56,362 bases of DNA from Chloroflexota bacterium (GTDB taxonomy: Bacteria > Chloroflexota > Anaerolineae > Anaerolineales > UBA11579). A model generated the notes under the pieces. The model did not search any database, was not told the origin of the DNA, and saw only the letters and a program-made list of their open reading frames with translations. Shown here in pieces: positions 24,364-32,227 of the stretch. A program made the translations under genes and the position numbers. The stretch's first letter is position 1, and the number at the start of each line of letters is the position of its first letter. Where the stretch lies: NCBI GenBank assembly GCA_009391835.1, contig QWJF01000009.1, positions 1 through 56,362 on the forward strand, written 5' to 3'.

Positions 24364-26541
24364 TTAGCGATCCTGGGCCGGGGGAAGCTGGCCATTTCCC
24401 AGCATAACGGGTTGATACAAATCGGTGGTGTATTCCTTGACCATGCGGCGCATGCTGAAGCGCGGGCCGAGCGTGCGGATGCTCTCCTTGACCATACGCA
24501 GCCATTCGGAGGGCGGTTCGCCGGGGCCGCGGTTGTTGTAGTAAAGCGGGACGATCTCGTTTTCTAGGATATTGTAGAGGCTCTCCGCTTCGGCGGCATC
24601 CTGCGCGTCGTGATCTTCGTAATCGCGATCTTCGCCGATGGCCCAGCCATTCCGGCCGTTATAGCCCTCGCGCCACCAGCCATCCAATATGGAGAAGTTC
24701 AGCACACCGTTGAGGGCGGCTTTCTGGCCGGAGGTGCCGGAGGCTTCATTGGGACGGCGGGGCGTATTCAGCCAGACATCCACTCCCTGAACAAGGTAGC
24801 GGGCCAGGTTGATGTCGTAATCTTCGAGAAAGACGAGGCGGCCGCCGTTATCGGATTGCTTGACGGCGCGATACACCTCCTGGATGAGCTGCTTGCCGGG
24901 CTCGTCGGCGGGATGGGCTTTGCCAGCAAAAATGATCTGCAGCGGGCGATTGGGAGCGTTGACCATTTTGAGCAGGCGCTCCATATCGCTCAGGACCAGG
25001 CTGGCGCGTTTGTAGGTAGCGAAGCGGCGCGCAAAGCCAATGGTGAGGGCGTAGGGATCGAGGAGGGTGCCATCGGCGATGATCTGAATCGGGTGGACGC
25101 TATCGTGCATCCATTGATCACGGGCGCGCTCGCGCATGTAAGCGACCAACTTGCGTTTGAGGTGGCGGCGCATATCCCAGAGTTCGTCATCCGGGATGCT
25201 GTTGACGGCTTCCCAAACGTCCGGATCGTCGAGGTTCTCGTACCAGTCGGCTTCCAAATAATTATTGAGCAACTCAAACAAACTGCGGGCGATCCAGGTG
25301 CCGGTGTGGATGCCGTTGGTGATATGGCTAATAGGGACTTCGGAATCGGGGAGTTCAGGCCAGAGGAAATTCCACATGCGGCGAGCCACCTGACCGTGCA
25401 GCTCGGAGACACCATTACGCTGGGCAGCCATCTTCATGGCCAGAACCGGCATGCTAAAGGTCTCACCCCAGGGCATTTCGCGGTTTGCTATCTGGATGAA
25501 TTGTTCGCGGTTGAGGCCAAGATGGGGCCAGTAATTCGAGAAATACTTGTCGATGAGCCAGTGGGGAAACTCGTCGCTGCCCGCCGGGACAGGCGTATGA
25601 GTGGTGAAAATGTTGGCGGCGCGAACCTGCTGGGAGGCCTCCTCAAAGGTGCGGCCGGACTGAATCAGTTCGCGAGCCTGCTCCAGGACGAGGAAGGCGG
25701 AATGGCCTTCGTTCATGTGCCAGACGGTGGGGTTGTAGCCCAGCATGCGCAGGGCGCGCACGCCGCCGATGCCGAGCAAAATCTCCTGGGAGATGCGCAG
25801 ATCAAGATCGCTGCTATAGAGGCGGGCAGTAAGTTCACGGTCGGTAGACGTATTGTCTTCGACATTGCTATCAAGCAAATACAGCGGCACGCGGCCCACG
25901 CGGATCTCGAGCAAGCGGGCGTGGACGGTGCGCCCTGGCAAATCCACGGAGACCATCAAGGGGCGCTCCACTTCGTCCAGAACGGGGGCGACGGGCAAAT
26001 CGTTGAAATCGAGGGTGACCTGATGAGCTTCCTGCCAGCCGTCCTCGGTGATGTGTTGGGAAAAATAGCCCTGATGGTAGATGAAACCAACGGCGACGAG
26101 GGGTAGACCCAGGTCGCTGGCTTCTTTTAAATGGTCGCCTGAGAGGATGCCGAGGCCGCCGGCATAGATGGGCAAGGTTTCATGAAGGCCAAATTCGCTG
26201 GAGAGGTAGGCAATGGGTTTGTGGAGCAGGCCGGCATGCTCGCGAGTGAACCAAGTGTTTTCGGCGAGCATATAGTCATCAAAGGCCTGCATAGTTTGCA
26301 TGTAAAGCTGGAGGTAGCTCTTATCGTGGATGACGGCGTTGATGTGGGAGCGCTCTACCTGGCGCAAAAAGAGAACCGGATTGTGGTTCAGGCGCTCCCA
26401 GAGCGAGGGATCAATGCGATCAAAGAGGCGTTCGGCCTCAGGGGCCCAAGTCCACCAAAGGTTGTAAACCAATTCACCCAAGCGTTCGATGGGCCGAGGG
26501 AGATTGAAATGATTGCGTTTGGCTGCCCGAAATTGGGCCAT
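24364..26541 (-). CDS. glgP: Alpha-glucan (glycogen/maltodextrin) phosphorylase
   Basis: This enzyme releases glucose-1-phosphate from alpha-1,4-glucans with pyridoxal phosphate. The 725-residue protein is the short GT35 type with an N-terminal DUF3417 region (about 1-110: LVYNLWWTWAPEAE). Further signatures are AGGLGILSGDHLKEASDLG and the cofactor-binding EASGTSGQKAALNGVLNF, whose lysine carries PLP, followed by the phosphate/sugar-site region DGWWREGYNGRNGWAIG. The ATG at 26541 is preferred over a TTG two codons upstream because AAGG is spaced seven bases from the ATG. No other glycogen genes are adjacent. Confidence 0.94.
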   Translation of the reverse strand: MAQFRAAKRNHFNLPRPIERLGELVYNLWWTWAPEAERLFDRIDPSLWERLNHNPVLFLRQVERSHINAVIHDKSYLQLYMQTMQAFDDYMLAENTWFTREHAGLLHKPIAYLSSEFGLHETLPIYAGGLGILSGDHLKEASDLGLPLVAVGFIYHQGYFSQHITEDGWQEAHQVTLDFNDLPVAPVLDEVERPLMVSVDLPGRTVHARLLEIRVGRVPLYLLDSNVEDNTSTDRELTARLYSSDLDLRISQEILLGIGGVRALRMLGYNPTVWHMNEGHSAFLVLEQARELIQSGRTFEEASQQVRAANIFTTHTPVPAGSDEFPHWLIDKYFSNYWPHLGLNREQFIQIANREMPWGETFSMPVLAMKMAAQRNGVSELHGQVARRMWNFLWPELPDSEVPISHITNGIHTGTWIARSLFELLNNYLEADWYENLDDPDVWEAVNSIPDDELWDMRRHLKRKLVAYMRERARDQWMHDSVHPIQIIADGTLLDPYALTIGFARRFATYKRASLVLSDMERLLKMVNAPNRPLQIIFAGKAHPADEPGKQLIQEVYRAVKQSDNGGRLVFLEDYDINLARYLVQGVDVWLNTPRRPNEASGTSGQKAALNGVLNFSILDGWWREGYNGRNGWAIGEDRDYEDHDAQDAAEAESLYNILENEIVPLYYNNRGPGEPPSEWLRMVKESIRTLGPRFSMRRMVKEYTTDLYQPVMLGNGQLPPAQDR

Positions 26542-26628
26542 AGACAAACCTTAAAGCGGGTTCGGAATGGAGAATCTTACCACGCCCGCCAAGAGAGGCA
26601 AGGGGCAGAAAATGGGGCGAAAGCGCAA

Positions 26629-26637
26629 TGATATAAT
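26629..26637 (+). promoter_or_regulatory. dnaG: Extended -10 promoter of dnaG-rpoD
   Basis: TGATATAAT is an extended -10 element (TGn plus a perfect TATAAT) 38 bases before the dnaG start; no convincing -35 box is seen. The leader lacks a Shine-Dalgarno sequence. Confidence 0.6.
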
Positions 26638-26675
26638 GGCCCACTTCAGAATTCGCAACGCGGTAAACAAGCAAC

Positions 26676-28595
26676 ATGGACAACGTAGAGGAGATCAAAG
26701 CCCGGATAGACATCGCCGATCTCGTGTCTGAGAGCGTGCAGCTGCGCCGCGCGGGGAAAAATTACACCGGATTCTGCCCATTTCACAGTAATACACGTAC
26801 GCCCGCCTTTGTGGTATTCCCGGAAACGGGGACCTGGCGCTGCTTTGGGCAATGCGCCGAGGGCGGCGATATCTTCAAATTCGTGATGAAGAAAGAGGGC
26901 TGGGATTTTCCCGAGGCACTGCGACGCCTGGCAGATCGTGCCGGGGTGCAACTACGAACACCCAGCCCACAAGAGCAGGCGGCAAAAGAGCAGCACGGCC
27001 AATTACGGGCGCTGCTTGAAGAAGCGGTGACCTTTTTCCGGCATCAACTGATCAGCACTGAGGCGGGAAAGCCGGTATTGGACTATTTGACGGGGCGAGG
27101 ATTAACGGACGAGACGATTCAGGCATTCGGTATCGGTTACGCGCCGGATGACTGGGATGCGCTGAGCAAGCATTTTCTTGAGCAGGGGCACAGCGCCGAA
27201 GAGTTAATCGAGGTCGGGCTCATCTCGGAGCGCGAAACAGGTGGACATTACGACCGCTTCCGGCACCGAGTGATGTTCCCGATCCGGGACGGGCGCGGGC
27301 GGATGGCCGGCTTCGGGGCGCGTGCCTTGAAGGAGGATGAGCCAGCCAAATATTTAAATTCTCCACAAACTCCATTATTCGATAAAGGCAGCCTGCTTTA
27401 CGGGCTAGATATGGCGCGCAAGGCGATCCGGGCCGAGGAACAGGCCGTGATCGTTGAAGGGTACATGGACGTGATCGGGCTGTATCAGGCGGGTTTCCGC
27501 AACGCGGTTTCCCCGATGGGCACGGCGTTGACGGAGCCGCAATTGCGTACACTCAAGCGTTTCACGCGGCGCATCGTGCTGGCGTTGGACGCGGATGCGG
27601 CCGGGAACCAGGCCACACTGCGCGGCGTGGACGTGGCGCGGCGGGCCCTGGACCGCGAGGCCGACCCGGTGTTTGACCCGCGCGGGCTGTTGCGACATGA
27701 GGGGCGGCTACAGGCTGACATCCGGGTAACGACGCTGCCAGAGGGCAAGGACCCGGACGAGATCGTGATGGAGGACGCCGAGGCGTGGCCAAAGGTGGTT
27801 AAGGCGGCGCGGCCGATTGTGGAGCACGTAATGTATAACCTGGCGGCGGAGCGGGACCTGAATGATGCCAAGGTCAAGACGGAGATCGCTGAGCAGGTGA
27901 TGCCGCTTATCGGGGATATTCCCAGCGCCATCGAACGGGACAGCTATACACAGAAATTAGCGCGGCTGCTGAAGGTGGATGAGCGCGCCCTGATGGAGCA
28001 ACGTAGCCAACCGGTGCGGCGAAGGCCAAAGCGGCAGTCGCCTGCAGCGCCGACAGAGGCCACCACATCGGCGCTGCCGCTCGCGGCGGGCAACCATTTT
28101 AAATTGGAGGCACACTGCCTGAGCATCATTATTCGCGACCCCGAACTGATCTACCGGGTGACGCGGGCACTCAAAGAGAACGGGCTGGACGAAATCTCGT
28201 CGGCCGATTTTGAACACAGCGACCTGCAGGAGATGTTCCGGCTCTCGCTGGATGCGCTGAAGCAGGATGCGATTGAGCCGCGGGATTATGCGCTGTATAA
28301 CCTGCCGCTGCCGCTGATTGATCGGGCGGACGAATTGTTGCGCCACAGCCATGAACTGGATCCCAACCAGGAGCGAGTTTTCGAAGATTTGATGCGCACA
28401 CTGATCCTGCTCAGAAAGCGAAACATGAAACAGCGCGTGGAGCAAATGCGTTTCCTGCAGGAACAGGCCCAAGAAGAAGGCGACTTGAGAGCCAGCGAAT
28501 ACCAGCCGGTGATGGTACAAAACATGCAAGTCATGCAACGCCTTGACAAGGCACTGGCCCGTTACAACAACCGGGCCTTCATCAGCGCAAATTAG
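26676..28595 (+). CDS. dnaG: DNA primase
   Basis: DnaG synthesises RNA primers at the replication fork. The 639-residue protein has the N-terminal CHC2 zinc finger (Cys34, His37, Cys56, Cys60; the last pair is CFGQC, with three residues between the cysteines), the RNA polymerase domain and the TOPRIM core with VIVEGYMDVIGLYQAGF and LALDADAAGNQAT. A Pro/Ala linker near 445-460 precedes the C-terminal helicase-binding domain. It is followed after nine bases by rpoD, the conserved macromolecular-synthesis pairing. Confidence 0.96.
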   Translation: MDNVEEIKARIDIADLVSESVQLRRAGKNYTGFCPFHSNTRTPAFVVFPETGTWRCFGQCAEGGDIFKFVMKKEGWDFPEALRRLADRAGVQLRTPSPQEQAAKEQHGQLRALLEEAVTFFRHQLISTEAGKPVLDYLTGRGLTDETIQAFGIGYAPDDWDALSKHFLEQGHSAEELIEVGLISERETGGHYDRFRHRVMFPIRDGRGRMAGFGARALKEDEPAKYLNSPQTPLFDKGSLLYGLDMARKAIRAEEQAVIVEGYMDVIGLYQAGFRNAVSPMGTALTEPQLRTLKRFTRRIVLALDADAAGNQATLRGVDVARRALDREADPVFDPRGLLRHEGRLQADIRVTTLPEGKDPDEIVMEDAEAWPKVVKAARPIVEHVMYNLAAERDLNDAKVKTEIAEQVMPLIGDIPSAIERDSYTQKLARLLKVDERALMEQRSQPVRRRPKRQSPAAPTEATTSALPLAAGNHFKLEAHCLSIIIRDPELIYRVTRALKENGLDEISSADFEHSDLQEMFRLSLDALKQDAIEPRDYALYNLPLPLIDRADELLRHSHELDPNQERVFEDLMRTLILLRKRNMKQRVEQMRFLQEQAQEEGDLRASEYQPVMVQNMQVMQRLDKALARYNNRAFISAN

Positions 28596-28604
28596 GCGGA
28601 CCGG

Positions 28605-30095
28605 ATGAGCGCCAAAAAGAGCAAAGGCATCGAAGAAGAGCTAGACGACCAGGACAACGAGGGCGACGAAGCAGCCCAGGAGCGGGCCGCCGAAGAAGCG
28701 GCGCGCGCCAGCGCACGAGCGATGGAGGCGGTTGATGCGGGGGACGATCCCGTGCGCCTGTATCTTAAAGAGATTGGCCGGGTGAATTTACTGGATTCCG
28801 ACCTGGAATTTTGGCTAGCGACGCGGGTGGAGAGCGTAAAACGGATACGGGAATTCACGGAAAAGCTCGAGGACAAAGAGAGCACTCAAGCGCTATTTAT
28901 CGCGATTTACGACGATCTTTTGGAGGCGCGGCCCAAATTATTCAGCGAGAGCCAAAAGCTGGACAGCGAACCGCCCGAATTGCTGGCACTCCTGGATGAG
29001 GCCGAACTGCTGCAGCGCAAGTGGGATTTGAAGATGATCTCGTACACGCGGGGTTATCTAGACAATGGCATGTGGGGCAAAGACAAGCGTTGGGATAAGG
29101 TAGCCAAATTCGGATTCCGAGTTTTCCTGGGTTTTTACCTGCAACCGGAAATCCTATTGACCAAGCTTCGAGCGGCAATCAAACAGACCGAAGCGCTGCC
29201 CAGCACTAAGGATTACAAAAGCTGGCTACCCTCTGAGGAGGAGCTAAAGCTGGCGCTGGCGGTGAACGAAAACCGGGCACTGGAAGCCCAAACGGCGATC
29301 ATCAATGCCAATTTACGGCTGGTGGTGAGCATCGCCAAGCGCTATATCGGGCGAGGCTCTTCCTTTGAGGATTTGATCCAGGAGGGCAATATCGGGTTGC
29401 TGAAGGCCGTGGATAAATTCGATCCAACGCGCGGATTCAAATTCAGCACTTATGCCACCTGGTGGATCCGGCAGGCGATTACACGATCAATTGCCGACCA
29501 GGCGCGCACCATCCGGATCCCGGTGCATTTGTTGGAATCCATCCAGCGGTTGATGCGCAGCCAGCGGGAAATGACCCAGAAGCTGGGGCGCGAGGCTACG
29601 CTCGAAGAACTGGCGCTGGATAGCGGCTTTATGGAAGAAGCCGACGTGAAGGCGATTAAGAAAACGTTGGAAGATAAGGGGAAAATCTCGCCGGACCTGC
29701 GGCGGCGCTGGGCGCGAGCGACGAAAAAGGTGGAGCAGACGCTACGGAGCGCCGAAGAGCCGATGTCGCTGGAGAGCCCGGTGGGCGCAGGGGATGGGAG
29801 CGAATTGGCCGATTTCATTCAGGATGAGGATGCGCTGGCCCCGATGGATGCGGCGGCGCGCGAGATGCTGCGCGATCAGGTGCAGAATGCGCTGGCGGCG
29901 CTCACCGACCGGGAGCGGGAGGTGCTGGAAATGCGCTACGGCCTAATCGACGGCAAGGATCATACGTTGGAAGAAGTGGGCCAACATTTCAGTGTTACGC
30001 GCGAGCGCATCCGTCAAATTGAAGCGAAGGCGCTGCGCAAGTTGAGGCACCCTACGCGCAGCCATCAGTTGAGAGAATATTTGGGCGGGAACTGA
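28605..30095 (+). CDS. rpoD: Primary RNA polymerase sigma factor (sigma-70, RpoD/SigA)
   Basis: The 496-residue housekeeping sigma factor starts with an acidic, low-complexity stretch (about 5-45) in place of a long region 1.1. Region 1.2 follows ([17 protein letters not shown]), then a spacer of about 150 residues. Region 2 has [20 protein letters not shown] and [18 protein letters not shown], region 3 has [12 protein letters not shown], and region 4 has [15 protein letters not shown] and the helix-turn-helix [20 protein letters not shown]. It probably recognises the TTGACA/TATAAT promoters seen across this window. It is cotranscribed with dnaG. Confidence 0.96.
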   Translation: MSAKKSKGIEEELDDQDNEGDEAAQERAAEEAARASARAMEAVDAGDDPVRLYLKEIGRVNLLDSDLEFWLATRVESVKRIREFTEKLEDKESTQALFIAIYDDLLEARPKLFSESQKLDSEPPELLALLDEAELLQRKWDLKMISYTRGYLDNGMWGKDKRWDKVAKFGFRVFLGFYLQPEILLTKLRAAIKQTEALPSTKDYKSWLPSEEELKLALAVNENRALEAQTAIINANLRLVVSIAKRYIGRGSSFEDLIQEGNIGLLKAVDKFDPTRGFKFSTYATWWIRQAITRSIADQARTIRIPVHLLESIQRLMRSQREMTQKLGREATLEELALDSGFMEEADVKAIKKTLEDKGKISPDLRRRWARATKKVEQTLRSAEEPMSLESPVGAGDGSELADFIQDEDALAPMDAAAREMLRDQVQNALAALTDREREVLEMRYGLIDGKDHTLEEVGQHFSVTRERIRQIEAKALRKLRHPTRSHQLREYLGGN

Positions 30096-30133
30096 TCCGG
30101 CCCTAAACTTTTCCTTATTTCTTTAGTAAACAC

Positions 30134-30161
30134 TTGACATTTTGCAAAAGCAAGGTATATT
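30134..30161 (+). promoter_or_regulatory. Promoter of the membrane protein/regulator pair
   Basis: TTGACA (30134-30139) and TATATT (30156-30161) are spaced by 16 bases. The start site would fall at about 30168, inside the palindrome at 30167-30178. Confidence 0.7.
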
Positions 30162-30166
30162 GTTTC

Positions 30167-30178
30167 CAGACAAGTCTG
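30167..30178 (+). promoter_or_regulatory. Candidate operator palindrome
   Basis: CAGAC-AA-GTCTG is an inverted repeat at the predicted transcription start. The winged-helix protein encoded second in this operon is the obvious candidate to bind it, giving autorepression. Confidence 0.45.
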
Positions 30179-30208
30179 TTTTACAAACTAATTTGATAAG
30201 GAAACGTG

Positions 30209-30814
30209 ATGACTACAGAAAATTCGTTGAAACAACTTAGACGCAAGGCCTATCTTGCGTACCATCAAGACGGCATTCTTGACATTGTGATTGGATTGGC
30301 CATTATTGGCTTTGGGCTTATGATGCTCAGCAACAGCTTAGTCGTTTTTAGCTGGCTGCCCGCATTGCTGTATATGCCACTCAAGAACGCGATCACAGTG
30401 CCACGTTTTGGTTTCGTGCAATTCGATTCAGAGGTGCGCACTAAAACTCAATTGGCCAGGGGGCTAGCCATAGGTGTGCTAACGATCTCTGTATTTGTTG
30501 GGCTGTATTTTGCGGTTGGCCGTGATTCCATACCAGCAGTTTTACGCAATTGGGTTGGGGAGAATTTTATGCTGGTACTAGGCGGTTTTGGCGCCGTGAT
30601 GTTGATTGGAACCGCACGGCTCGTATCGCTGCAGCGCCTCTATTGGTACGCTGGAGCAATGCTTGGGATCATCTATCTCGGTATCCGTTTAGATATTGCT
30701 GAGCCGGTCTATACAATCACACTCGGCCTACTTTTTCTAATTCCAGGTGTGTGGATGCTGATACGCTTCCTGCAAAAATATCCGCGAACTGGCGAAGGCA
30801 ATGCCGAAGGCTAA
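30209..30814 (+). CDS. Small polytopic membrane protein
   Basis: The 201-residue protein has a short basic N-terminus (NSLKQLRRKAYLAYHQDGIL) and about five hydrophobic segments near 27-45, 48-60, 88-108, 122-140 and 165-190. No catalytic motif was recognised. The ATG at 30209 is preferred over the GTG one codon upstream because AAGGA is then six bases away. The downstream winged-helix gene overlaps it by 14 bases, so the two are an operon. Pairs of a small membrane protein and a MarR/ArsR-like regulator are common in Chloroflexi and Firmicutes; the signal is unknown. Confidence 0.75.
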   Translation: MTTENSLKQLRRKAYLAYHQDGILDIVIGLAIIGFGLMMLSNSLVVFSWLPALLYMPLKNAITVPRFGFVQFDSEVRTKTQLARGLAIGVLTISVFVGLYFAVGRDSIPAVLRNWVGENFMLVLGGFGAVMLIGTARLVSLQRLYWYAGAMLGIIYLGIRLDIAEPVYTITLGLLFLIPGVWMLIRFLQKYPRTGEGNAEG

Positions 30815-31133
30815 AGGAGCCGAGAGCGATCCAGGCATCATCGATGGCCTCGACCGGGCGATCCATTCTCCGGCGAGGCTGAAAATCCTGGCGATTCTCT
30901 CGGTGGCAGAGCGTGCTGACTTTACATTCCTGCTGAACCAGACAGGGTTGACGCGTGGCAATCTATCTTCCCATCTGAGTGTATTGGAGGAAGCAGGTTA
31001 CATCGATGTAAACAAGGAATTTGTCGAGCGAGTGCCACGCACTCTGGTGCGGCTGAATCCTGCGGGGAAAACGGCAATCCAAAACTACAGGGACAACATG
31101 CAAGATGTGTTGGACGAACTCTTGAGAAGTTAG
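30801..31133 (+). CDS. Winged-helix transcriptional regulator (HTH_34/MarR-like)
   Basis: The 110-residue protein is a compact winged-helix DNA-binding domain: IHSPARLKILAILSV (helix 1), FTFLLNQTGLTRGNLSSHLS (helix-turn-helix), VLEEAGYIDVNKEFVERVPR (wing) and a C-terminal dimerisation helix. This matches the small HTH_34 type regulators (PF13601). It has no ligand domain or metal-binding cysteines. It overlaps the membrane-protein gene and is followed by a strong terminator. It probably represses its own promoter at 30134-30161. Confidence 0.85.
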   Translation: MPKAKGAESDPGIIDGLDRAIHSPARLKILAILSVAERADFTFLLNQTGLTRGNLSSHLSVLEEAGYIDVNKEFVERVPRTLVRLNPAGKTAIQNYRDNMQDVLDELLRS

Positions 31134-31173
31134 ATCTTCAAATAGTTGTAATAAGCCACGAGAATACCAAAGC

Positions 31174-31205
31174 AAAAGGCCGGGCATTGCCCGGCCTTTT
31201 TTTGT
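31174..31205 (+). terminator. Rho-independent terminator
   Basis: AAGGCCGGGC-ATT-GCCCGGCCTT followed by TTTTTT ends the membrane protein/regulator operon. The A tract on the left flank means it may also work for the convergent LysW-like gene. Confidence 0.9.
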
Positions 31206-31218
31206 TAATGGGAGAGGA

Positions 31219-31416
31219 TCAATCCTCGTCGTCGAGATAGGTGGCGTACTCCTCGTCGGTTTCATCTTCATCCAGCGGCCAATCGAGTTCGATGGGGTCT
31301 AACCAAACGACTTCGAGTTTGGTGCTGCACGAATGGCACTTGACCTCAGAACCAATGCGGGCCGAGGAAGTTACTTTGACTACCTCACCACAAGACGGAC
31401 AAAGCGGCTCGTTCAT
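31219..31416 (-). CDS. LysW-like zinc-ribbon protein
   Basis: The 65-residue acidic protein has one zinc ribbon with Cys6, Cys9, Cys27 and Cys30, followed by KLEVVWLDPIELDW. This strongly resembles LysW, the carrier protein that shields the amino group of alpha-aminoadipate or glutamate in the LysW-type lysine and arginine pathways. LysW ends in EDWGE, and the terminal Glu is the attachment site. Here the tail is longer and ends DDED, so the canonical attachment residue is missing. AAGGA lies five bases before the ATG; a longer in-frame start at 31476 is not supported. A 7-bp hairpin (31440-31458) lies in the leader behind a TATAGT box. No lysX, lysZ or lysY genes are adjacent. Confidence 0.7.
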   Translation of the reverse strand: MNEPLCPSCGEVVKVTSSARIGSEVKCHSCSTKLEVVWLDPIELDWPLDEDETDEEYATYLDDED

Positions 31417-31439
31417 AGCATTCCTTTCGAGCAGAGTTG

Positions 31440-31458
31440 TCAGCGAAACACTCGCTGA
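31440..31458 (-). promoter_or_regulatory. Hairpin in the leader of the LysW-like gene
   Basis: TCAGCGA-N5-TCGCTGA is a perfect 7-bp stem between a TATAGT -10 candidate (31471-31476) and the ribosome-binding site. It may stabilise the mRNA or control initiation. Confidence 0.4.
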
Positions 31459-31527
31459 TTTGGCTGGACTATACAATTGCGACGTTGAAAAGTCGTGGAA
31501 ATTGTGTGTAATTTGCGTTTGAATTTA

Positions 31528-32220
31528 CTATTGAGACGGGCCGGGATCGAAGCTATAACCGCTGCCTTTTTCAGTGAGGATCAGGGCGGGATTAGCGGGA
31601 TCTTCCTCAAGCTTGGCGCGTAGGCGTTTGACGAGGCCGCGCACCAGCGTGCGGCTGCCTGCGCCGCCGTAGCCCCATACGTATTCGATGAGATTTTCGG
31701 AAGAAATGATGCGGCCGGGCTGCGTCATGAGGGTGTACAGCAGGCGGAATTCGAGTTGCGTGAGGCGCACTACGGAGCCTTCGGGCAGTGTGACGGCGCG
31801 CTTGGCGGGATCCAGGGTGAGACTGCCCTGAGCGAGGGCCGGCAAGCTGGAATAGGGCAATGAAGCGGCACGGCGCATCAGGGCGCGCAGTTGCGCAATC
31901 AGGACGCGAGTGCCCATCGGTCGCAGCAAGACCAGATCTGCGCCGGCGCTGAACAAAGCGATACGGGCGTTCTCGTCTTCTTTTTCAAGAAGCAGCACCA
32001 TGGGCGCGGGGCTCTCCGCGCGTATCTGGCGCACCAAGCCATCCAGCCCGGTGGGATCGGCGAGCGGGGACAGGAAGACCAGCTCGGCGGGTCGGTCCTG
32101 GAGGAACGAGACGATGCGGGCGGTTTCCAGCACCATGCGAACTTCAAAGCCCGCGCGCTGCAAGGCCAGCGTGAGGACGGCGGCTTCATCCGCATCGGGG
32201 GCGAAGAGGATGGCGAGCAT
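31528..32220 (-). CDS. OmpR-type transcriptional regulator with a degenerate receiver
   Basis: The 230-residue protein has an N-terminal receiver-like domain (1-120) and a C-terminal OmpR/PhoB winged helix (about 130-226: RLTQLEFRLLYTLMTQPGR and a YVWGYGGAGSRTLVRGLVKR recognition helix). The receiver's phospho-acceptor is gone: the position after ELVFL is Ser51 instead of Asp, and the KP switch reads RP (LLRPMG). The acidic pair near residues 9-11 remains. It therefore probably works without phosphorylation. No histidine kinase is nearby. It follows recN by seven bases at the end of the ssb-recN operon. Confidence 0.88.
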   Translation of the reverse strand: MLAILFAPDADEAAVLTLALQRAGFEVRMVLETARIVSFLQDRPAELVFLSPLADPTGLDGLVRQIRAESPAPMVLLLEKEDENARIALFSAGADLVLLRPMGTRVLIAQLRALMRRAASLPYSSLPALAQGSLTLDPAKRAVTLPEGSVVRLTQLEFRLLYTLMTQPGRIISSENLIEYVWGYGGAGSRTLVRGLVKRLRAKLEEDPANPALILTEKGSGYSFDPGPSQ

Positions 32221-32227
32221 TTTGACG

